Assembly: GCF_000313135.1 (NCBI RefSeq)
Contig: NW_004457677.1
Span: 96,682 to 107,323, forward strand
From: Acanthamoeba castellanii str. Neff
Lineage: Eukaryota > Discosea > Longamoebia > Acanthamoebidae
DNA length: 10,642 bases
Reading direction: 5' to 3'
Below, piece after piece: positions 1 to 6,300 of this stretch. Position 1 is the stretch's first letter, and each line of letters begins with the position of its first letter. The notes under the pieces were generated by a model. It did no database searches. It worked only from the letters and a program-made list of their open reading frames with translations, and was not told where the DNA came from. The translations under genes and the position numbers were made by a program.

Positions 1-164
1 CTGGGTCTATCGCCCTTCTCCACCGCTTTGTTGTTGAGGTTGATGCTGGGGGCGGAGGCTAGGGTAACGAGGTTATCTCCATCCTTATTCCCTCCTGCGG
101 CAAAGCTGCTACTCGCGTTCTTCTTCAGAATCTTCTCGTCGCCGCTCTTCCCTGGCGAATCCAT
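1..164 (-). CDS. N-terminus of an unidentified protein (partial, runs off left edge)
   Basis: Read on the minus strand from the ATG at 164-162, the frame stays open for 54 codons to the window edge. The start lies in a good eukaryotic context (A at -3, G at +4). The peptide begins MDSPGKSGDEKILKKNASSS and is rich in Ser, Asn, Lys, Gly and Asp, as in a disordered N-terminal tail. There is no signal peptide, membrane segment or recognisable domain. A TAG lies 4 nt upstream of the ATG and closes a different upstream ORF. Third positions are mostly G or C, like the kinase and ATR genes, which supports real coding. I do not recognise the gene. The alternative is chance: 54 codons without a stop in G+C-rich DNA is only moderate evidence. 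Confidence 0.45.
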   Translation of the reverse strand, partial: MDSPGKSGDEKILKKNASSSFAAGGNKDGDNLVTLASAPSINLNNKAVEKGDRP

Positions 165-168
165 GTTG

Positions 169-366
169 CTAATGATGTACGAGCCTCCGCTCCGGCTCTT
201 GCGATGATGGATTGACATCGACTGCGCGGCCCTCTCGAGTGACCGCCCTCTCCTGAACGCTGGGAGAAACTTCTATGCGCAGCCTCCTTTCTTCTTCTTC
301 AATGCCTATGTCTTTTCCGCCCCTTGTCGCGTCGTACTTTACTTTGTGTCCTAATGTTCCAGCCAC
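169..366 (-). other. 65-codon upstream ORF in the leader of the minus-strand gene
   Basis: On the minus strand, ATG at 366-364 opens a 65-codon frame that ends with TAG at 171-169, 4 nt before the putative main ATG at 164. The peptide is charged (a run of four Glu, then Arg-rich) with no recognisable domain. It could be a regulatory uORF, part of a spliced first exon, or non-coding. Only its position relative to the downstream start is notable. Confidence 0.25.
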
Positions 367-429
367 CCTGCCCTCGTCGTCCCTGCTGGGTCCACGACGA
401 CCTGCACTCTGTCAATTGAAATTCCAAAA

Positions 430-461
430 ATGCAAGGTATGCAAGATGCAAGGTATGCAAA
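430..461. repeat. 16-bp tandem repeat built from ATGCAA units
   Basis: Two adjacent 16-bp copies (430-445 and 446-461) differ only in the last base. Each copy contains two ATGCAA hexamers, giving four hexamers in 32 bp and ending in the octamer-like ATGCAAAT (455-462). The repeat lies in the gap between the minus-strand gene and the Kazal relic, where promoters would be expected, but no function can be read from it. Confidence 0.8.
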
Positions 462-589
462 TAATGTGAGCACGGAAAAAGCGCGCAAACCAAAAGCAGG
501 GGCAGACAGACTTTGGAGTCCTCCTGGACTTGCAGCCACAACTTGGTATCTTAATAAAACCAGTCCTCAGACAGAGGATTGGTGACTTG

Positions 590-1143
590 ATGTTCCAACC
601 AGCTCCACAACATGGGCTGAAGGCCAGACACTTTGTCTGCAAAGAGTTTGTAGAGGCATGCACAAAGGAGTTTGCACCTGTTTGTGGCTGAGATGGCAAC
701 ACATACAGCAACCCTTGCATGGCCAGGATTGCTGGAGTGTCAGTGAGCACCCATGAATGGTACAAAACTCTTGAAGGTTGCTTTCTAAACAATGGACCTC
801 ATGTGGACTATGTACTTGACAGAGACCAAGCAGACACAGCTGTTTGTGCCCAAGATGAGGACTGCCTGGTGGATGGCCACTTCTGCAAGTGTGAGGTGGG
901 CAAGTGCTCTGGCTACACCAGTGGTTGCTCAGGAACTGGTACCTCAACCTTCTTGTTTTGTGCCTTCCAAGCCTTGAGAAATGTGCTCACCTCCTGGGTT
1001 GAATGGTTCTCCAGGTGTGCTCTGGCAGGCCCATGTGTCCCATGGTTTACAGCCCCATGTGTGGATGTGATGGCACCAATTTCTCTAATGAACACTGCAC
1101 TGGCCAGTCTGGTGTGTCCATCCTCTCCATGAACTCATGCTAG
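590..1143 (+). pseudogene. Kazal-type protease inhibitor-like gene, probably a pseudogene
   Basis: The +2 frame is open from 470 to 1132 except for one TGA at 689-691; the first in-frame ATG is at 590. Around the TGA the peptide reads CTKEFAPVCG-stop-DGNTYSNPC (659-718), a clear Kazal core (Cys spacing, PVCG, DG-TY-N-C). A second Cys-rich stretch follows (CAQDEDC then HFCKCEVGKC, about 845-910). A second Kazal core, CPMVYSPMCGCDGTNFSNEHC, lies in another frame at 1036-1098 and ends at TAG 1141-1143. Kazal domains are secreted serine-protease inhibitors, but I see no signal peptide upstream. The TGA sits where the second domain has Cys, so one base change from TGC/TGT explains it. Codon use is visibly more A/T-ending than in the two genes downstream. 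An intron ending in TTCTCCAG at 1014 might repair the frame but not the TGA. The Kazal identity is secure; inactivation is the likeliest reading. Confidence 0.6.
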
Positions 1144-1196
1144 ACATCTGGAGTGCTGAGTTCTAGCTGTACACACAATTCCATGACTGCGGTTTG

Positions 1197-1252
1197 AATA
1201 ATAATAATAAAAAGAAAAAACTAGCAAAGCGAAAATAAATAAATAAATAAAT
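1197..1252. repeat. A-rich microsatellites (AAT)n and (AAAT)5
   Basis: An (AAT)n tract starts at 1197. After an A-rich link, five perfect AAAT units occupy 1233-1252. AATAAA hexamers occur at 1206-1211 and within the AAAT run, so the tract may hold the poly(A) signal of the upstream Kazal relic. It also lies 57-112 bp upstream of the first ATG of the kinase gene. Confidence 0.85.
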
Positions 1253-1308
1253 CAGAACAAGGAAGCGAAAATTGGGACCACAAGATCACGCGAATCGTGG
1301 GGTGGGTC

Positions 1309-1344
1309 ATGGCCGCTTCACGAACAGGTAATGGAGCAGGATAG
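1309..1344 (+). other. Short upstream ORF overlapping the kinase start codon
   Basis: ATG at 1309 (G at -3, G at +4) opens an 11-codon frame (MAASRTGNGAG) ending at TAG 1342-1344. It overlaps the kinase ATG at 1331 in another frame. If the transcript starts upstream of 1309, scanning ribosomes would meet this ATG first and pass the kinase start, lowering its translation. The transcription start is unknown. Confidence 0.35.
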
Positions 1345-3289
1345 CAAGAATGCAGGCAAAGCTAGACAGCAAGAAGAATTAGTGCAGCGATTGGGAGACT
1401 TGCAGCTGCAGCCTTCGCCCTCGGCCACACGAAGAAAGATCAAGGAGTGGAATACCTGTACGAGCCCTTTGCAAGCCTGCTCGAGACAAGAATCGCAGGG
1501 CGCTGGTATGGATTCTGCGATTAAAGATGGAGGTGCGATGGCAAACGATGGCGGCGACGTGGAGGCGCTGGAGACGATGAAAGCAGTGGTAGAGGTGGAT
1601 GAGGACGGAAACAAGAGCGTTAATGAGTACCTCCTCATCAAGACCATAGGCAAGGGCTCCTTCGCCAAAGTGAAGGTGCTTTCTCTCTGCAACTCACTGC
1701 CTTAGCTCTCACCTCACACCCACTATTGAATACAGTTGTGCTTGAACACAAAGGACAACGAGCTCTACGTGCGTATTCGTCTCCTTCTCTTCTAACGAAC
1801 CGCTCTCTCACAACTCTATTCGTTGCTGCCGTGGCCACGATCATCAGGCGATGAAGGTGTGCCACAAGGCCATGTTGGCTAAGCGACGTCGAGGCTTAGG
1901 TTCGACTCGCCGCCTGCTCCTTCTTTTCTAGGGTAGTGGACCCTGTAGCAGTAGTGCTCATGCTGTGCTGATGATGAGTACAGGCAATGCGCTGGATCAT
2001 ATCTGGCGGGAGGTGGACATTCTGAAGCGGCTGCATCATCCCAACGTGGTTGCGCTGAAGCAGGTTATCAACGATCCGCAGTTGTTGCACTTGTACATAG
2101 GTTGTTACATGTGCCCACTGCATGTTGTGTCTCCCCTTCTTGTGCTACGGCCATCTGTTGGTGCGTGCTGAGGCTAACTTCGCCGACAGTATTTGAATAT
2201 CTCGAGCTGGGTCCAGTGATGCGCGACATCGATGGCACGCCGTTGGAGATGGAATTCACGCGCAGCTACTTCTACGACGTCCTGCAAGGCCTTTACTATC
2301 GTATACGCCTCCTACCAATGCACCCAGTCTTGTGACGTTAATGTTAACCAGGACCTCTTCGCTTTCGCCACTTCGCAGTGCACTCTCGAAACGTCATTCA
2401 TTGCGACCTAAAGGTACTCTGCAGCGGGCAAGCGCCGCTTGCTTGTGTGGTGCATTTGATCTGATTTTGTGTGTCAAAGCCGGACAATCTGCTCGTGAAC
2501 GCCGAGGGCAAGGTCAAGATAATCGATTTTGGAAGCAGCAGATACGTTGGTACCAACGCCAACTCACATACCATCATACGTGCCTGAGCGCTCACCGCTT
2601 GCCCTTTCATCTTCAGGAATGGAAACGCCGGAGAGCAGCGAAGGGTTGGTCTGTCACGAAGTGCTCGAAGGCACACCGGCCTTCATGGCTCCCGAGTTGT
2701 GTTCATGTACTCTCCCCTACACTTTCGCGCACTTGTGAGTCGCGAGAGCCCTCGCAGCACATGTTAACATCGGTGTTACGTCATCTCGTGCGTGGGGTGG
2801 TACAGCTGCCTACTCGCCTGCCGAGGCCTCGAAGTTCCCGCGGGACGTGTGGGCTCTCGGCGTGTGCCTCTACTGCTTCGTCACTGGCCGGCTGCCATTT
2901 CTCGCTGACAACGTCATGGAGATGTACGACAAGATAAAGAACGACGAGTGCGTACTCCATTGCCAGCCTCCCGTTCTTTCCCACGGACTTCGCTCGTCAT
3001 TGATACCCCTTAAAACTTCTTCGTTATGAAGGCCTTCGTTCGACGGCATTGACGATGAGAGTTTGGTGTCGCTGCTACGAGGCGCTATGGAGAAGGACCC
3101 ATCGCAACGCCTTACTCTGACCCAAATCCAGGTTCGTACCATCCTTTTGCCGGTGCGAGGTGCCTGGCACATGCGCCTAAGCTTCCAACCTTGGTGCTCG
3201 TATCGCCCGCACAGGAGCATCCGTGGGTGCTGGCGACAGCGACGTTCCTGTCTAGCAGCGGTGAACAAGAAGAAGACAACGAGAGCTGA
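1331..3289 (+). CDS. CaMKK / SNF1-activating kinase-like Ser/Thr protein kinase (11 exons, about 389 aa)
   Basis: Exons: 1331-1675, 1736-1768, 1848-1899, 1984-2100, 2190-2300, 2379-2413, 2480-2549, 2617-2706 (or -2700), 2806-2947, 3032-3131, 3215-3289. All introns are GT-AG, all phases agree, and the sum is divisible by three. Residues 1-97 form a polar tail. The kinase domain shows the glycine loop GKGSFAKV (107-114), AMK lysine 129, helix C Glu153 (WREVDILK), a FEYLELGPVM segment, HCDLKPDN (227-234), DFG (247-249), GTPAFMAPE (273-281), DVWALGVCLYCF (from 298) and EHPW near the end. GPVM plus GTPAFMAPE marks the family of CaMKK, yeast Sak1/Elm1/Tos3 and plant SnAK, which phosphorylate the AMPK/SNF1 activation loop. 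That substrate is inferred. Oddities: Cys228 replaces the HRD Arg, the Arg-Pro insert of animal CaMKK is nearly absent, and the protein stops about 20 residues after the domain, without a calmodulin-binding tail. ATR begins 70 bp downstream. Confidence 0.88.
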
Positions 3290-3359
3290 ACTGGTGCACA
3301 CCATAAAAATTTCGAAGAACATTTTCGCCAGTACTTTCGCGTTGAGCATTTGTGAAAAG
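3290..3359 (+). promoter_or_regulatory. 70-bp intergenic spacer between the kinase gene and ATR
   Basis: Only 70 bp separate the kinase TGA (3287-3289) from the ATR ATG (3360). The spacer must hold the end of one transcript and at least part of the leader or promoter of the next. An A-rich ATAAAAAT at 3303-3310 could serve as a poly(A)-like or TATA-like element. No exact AATAAA is present. Its role is inferred from position. Confidence 0.35.
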
Positions 3360-6300
3360 ATGGAAGCAGATGAAGAGGCGATGGAGGTCTATAGCGGAGA
3401 GGAGGCCTCCTTCTCCCAAGTCTTGCGACTGCTGGTGGAGAGTTTAATGTCAAATGAAAGTGATAATCTGCGATACAACAGCCAATTTCTCTCCCGGCTG
3501 CGGCGATTATTGGCTAAGATGCTCGATCTCATCACCTCCAAAGCGAAAGGTGAGGTTTTACGCTGTAGCTCCTCGGCACTATAGTGCGGTTCCTACCCCT
3601 TCACTTCTCATCCTTCATTGTGTGTTGCAGAATCGGTCCGTAACGTGCGAGACGTGGTGGCGCTGCTCAAGCAACTATGCCAGGATGTGCCCAACATCTT
3701 TTGCGAGGGCGGCTCATGCATGGAGGCCTTGATTGTGCTCAAGCTGGCATCGCTCTTCTCGCACCCCAAGCTCGAAACCCTCCACGAGAGCTGGCGCACG
3801 TCACTGCCAACGTGCTCGAACTCTTCTGCCATCGCGACTACCAGGGGTTCGCTTCGTTCTTCCATGACGCGCTCCTTCTTATTCAGGGTACCATCCTCCT
3901 CCCCAACATGACCTGGCCATGTTGGCTGACACAGACCCAAACAACTTAGACCTCGGCGCCGTGTGGAAGCTGTACGAGAAGGGGCACCAGAAGAAACAGG
4001 AAGCAGTGTACATAGTGGCGTTCTCCAACTTCCTCGCGGCCTATCCAGAGACCGGTCTCACCACCAACGCTGATGGTAAGCCTGTGACCGCTTGCCGTGT
4101 TGTTACGGACTGTAATGCTAATAGTACAGCGTCTGCCGTGCAGGCGACAAGACCGGGTTTCTGTTGACCATCACCGACCCAGTGGAGTGCGCTCTCACGC
4201 AGCGTTGCTTCCTGCTGATCGTCATCCGGCTCGTGGATGCCATACCGCCTTGCCTCGTTAGCTATTCCAACACACTTTGGAGCTTATTGCTTCAACTTCA
4301 AGAGGGTCCGGCCTTTCTTACACTGGTACGTTCGCGTACCAACCATCGCCGCCACGTCAAGTCGCCTTAACGTGGGTTAACCCACAATCAAAACAATTGG
4401 CAGGAGTTGCTCAAGCTCTACCGCCTATTGCTTGTTAAGCTGCCGCCACCAGTGCCTTGTGAGCGATCCATCCGATATATGCTGGCTCTTCTGCTTGTAG
4501 ACTCCACGGCTTCTCCGATTCAGCGGTAATGGTTGCTATGCGATCGTGTCCTCCGCCGTTCTTCACTCACTGGTGGACCCTGTGCAGAAGCGATGAGGTG
4601 AACAGCGAACTCGCGAAGTGCCTTGAAGCCGTGCAGCCCCAGCTTTCAGGGCACCTGATCCGTCCTTATGCGCCCAGGCTACTCGAGTCGGTCATTCCCA
4701 GCTGCCTGGCATCAACCACCAACACCCGACTCAAGGTTCCAAGAGAGCTCTATTGCCCATTCCTGTACTCCTCCTAGATTGGCCTCACACGTGCTCCTCC
4801 CTCATTGTGTGCAGATCACGCTCTGTCGCCTGTTCGCGGTCTGTATGAAAGCATGTCCGACCAGCATGCTCTCCGTCTTCAACCTCCTCCCTTTCATCCA
4901 CGATTGCTCGATTCGAGAGCACCTGCATCGATGCTTCCGCATCTTCGCCAAATCTGGTGCTACCACATCCACACAGCAGTCCCTCACACCGGCAGGCCCT
5001 CCGCAACCTCAACTTCCAGCAGCAGCGCGCTCACGAGGAAGAGGCTGCACTTCAGAGACCCGTCGGCCGCTGCGACTCCCGAGGCGAAGGCATCCCCCGG
5101 CTCATCGCTGCATCCACTGTTCGTCTTGGCGGAACTGCTTCCCCTGTCTCCCGTGGGTGGCGCCCCTGATGAAAGGGCGAGTGCCACGACTTCGCTGGTG
5201 GACGCCGTGCACTCGCTGGACTTCATCCTGCGGACATGCACCGGCTCTTCCGAGGAGGATCCGATCGCTTTCAAGCAGCTCTTGTCCAAGCTACACAAGG
5301 CGATCGGCGTCGTACTGCAGCTCTGTCGAGAGGAGGTATTTGCCAATGTTGCAGCATCCGCAGTGCTCACTGCCGCGTGAATTTTGTGATGGTGCTCTGA
5401 CCACTTCCACGTGTCCAGGGCAAGGAGCGATTGCAAGCTCTTTCGAGCCTGCTTGTGCTGATCAATCTGGCCGCCGATCTGCTTCAAGAGCTCAGTACGC
5501 GAGCATCCTCTGGGTGGTACTTGTTTGCCACCGCCAGCACCACCTCATTTTTTCGCCTCTTATTGTTGGACAGGCAACTACGAGCTGTTCTCGGGCTTTT
5601 TGGAGTCGTTCCTCTCTCTCGCTTCGCTTCCCTGGGACGAGAGCAAGAGGGCTGACTCTCCAGAGCCGTGCGACCTGACGCGGTACCCGATCCGGATCGT
5701 GTCGTCGTGTCTGCGACTTCTCTGCTGGCTCCCCAATTCGTTCGCAGTCAAATCGAGGAAGGCGATCTTCCAGTCCTCGCTCCGCCATCCGCACCTCGAC
5801 GTCCGGTTGCACACCCTCCTTCTGCTCCCGCTCTTCATCAGCCGCTTATCCCGGCCGAACGTACCCAAGTTCCTCCTCGTGCTCAAGTACGTCCGCAGTC
5901 CTTCCCATTTGCCAGACCCACGTGAAAGAATTAGCAAAGAGTCATTCATCTCACCAACTTGGTTGTAGGGACATGCTGAACGACGAATCGCCAGAGATTG
6001 TGGCAATGCTCGGCAAGCAGCTCGGGTTGCTGGCGTGCATGTGCGGCAACACGCTCAGCAGGCCCCCGCATCGCAAACCCATCGTGCCCGAGGATTTTGA
6101 ACAGGAGGGCAATCTGGCGTGCCACCACACCGAGCTGGATTCTGTGCCCGCCGGCGCCTTCCAGGACCTGCTGGAGCAGATCAACCTCCGCTGCTGCGTC
6201 TGCGACCAGTCGCTGGCACCGGCCGGCCAAGCCGAGGAGGGTCCATCAGCCAGCAAGAAGCGGAGGCTGGCGATCGACGACGACAAAGAGGGAAGCGGAG

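Noticed and set aside
560..582. Imperfect 9-bp inverted repeat CCAGTCCTC/GAGGATTGG
   Set aside because: It has one mismatch (a G-T wobble in RNA), no terminator-like tract and no link to a gene boundary. It is within chance expectation.
412..947. Long minus-strand ORFs opposite the Kazal relic (412-792, 567-947)
   Set aside because: They are antisense to clear Kazal motifs on the plus strand, and their Cys-rich look is the mirror of that sequence. No domain is recognisable.
1965..1983. Possible coding start or exon (LMMST) before NALDHIWREVDILK
   Set aside because: This stretch is the 3' end of the intron 1900-1983, with a branch-like GCTGATGATG and TACAG acceptor. Splicing to 1984 restores phase and kinase alignment, while the stretch upstream contains a TAG at 1929.
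2580..2616. A 37-nt intron GTGCCT...TTCAG in the kinase activation loop
   Set aside because: The phase works, but it is much shorter than any other intron here. The donor at 2550 gives a 67-nt intron with a GTACCA donor also used in ATR, and a cleaner activation loop.
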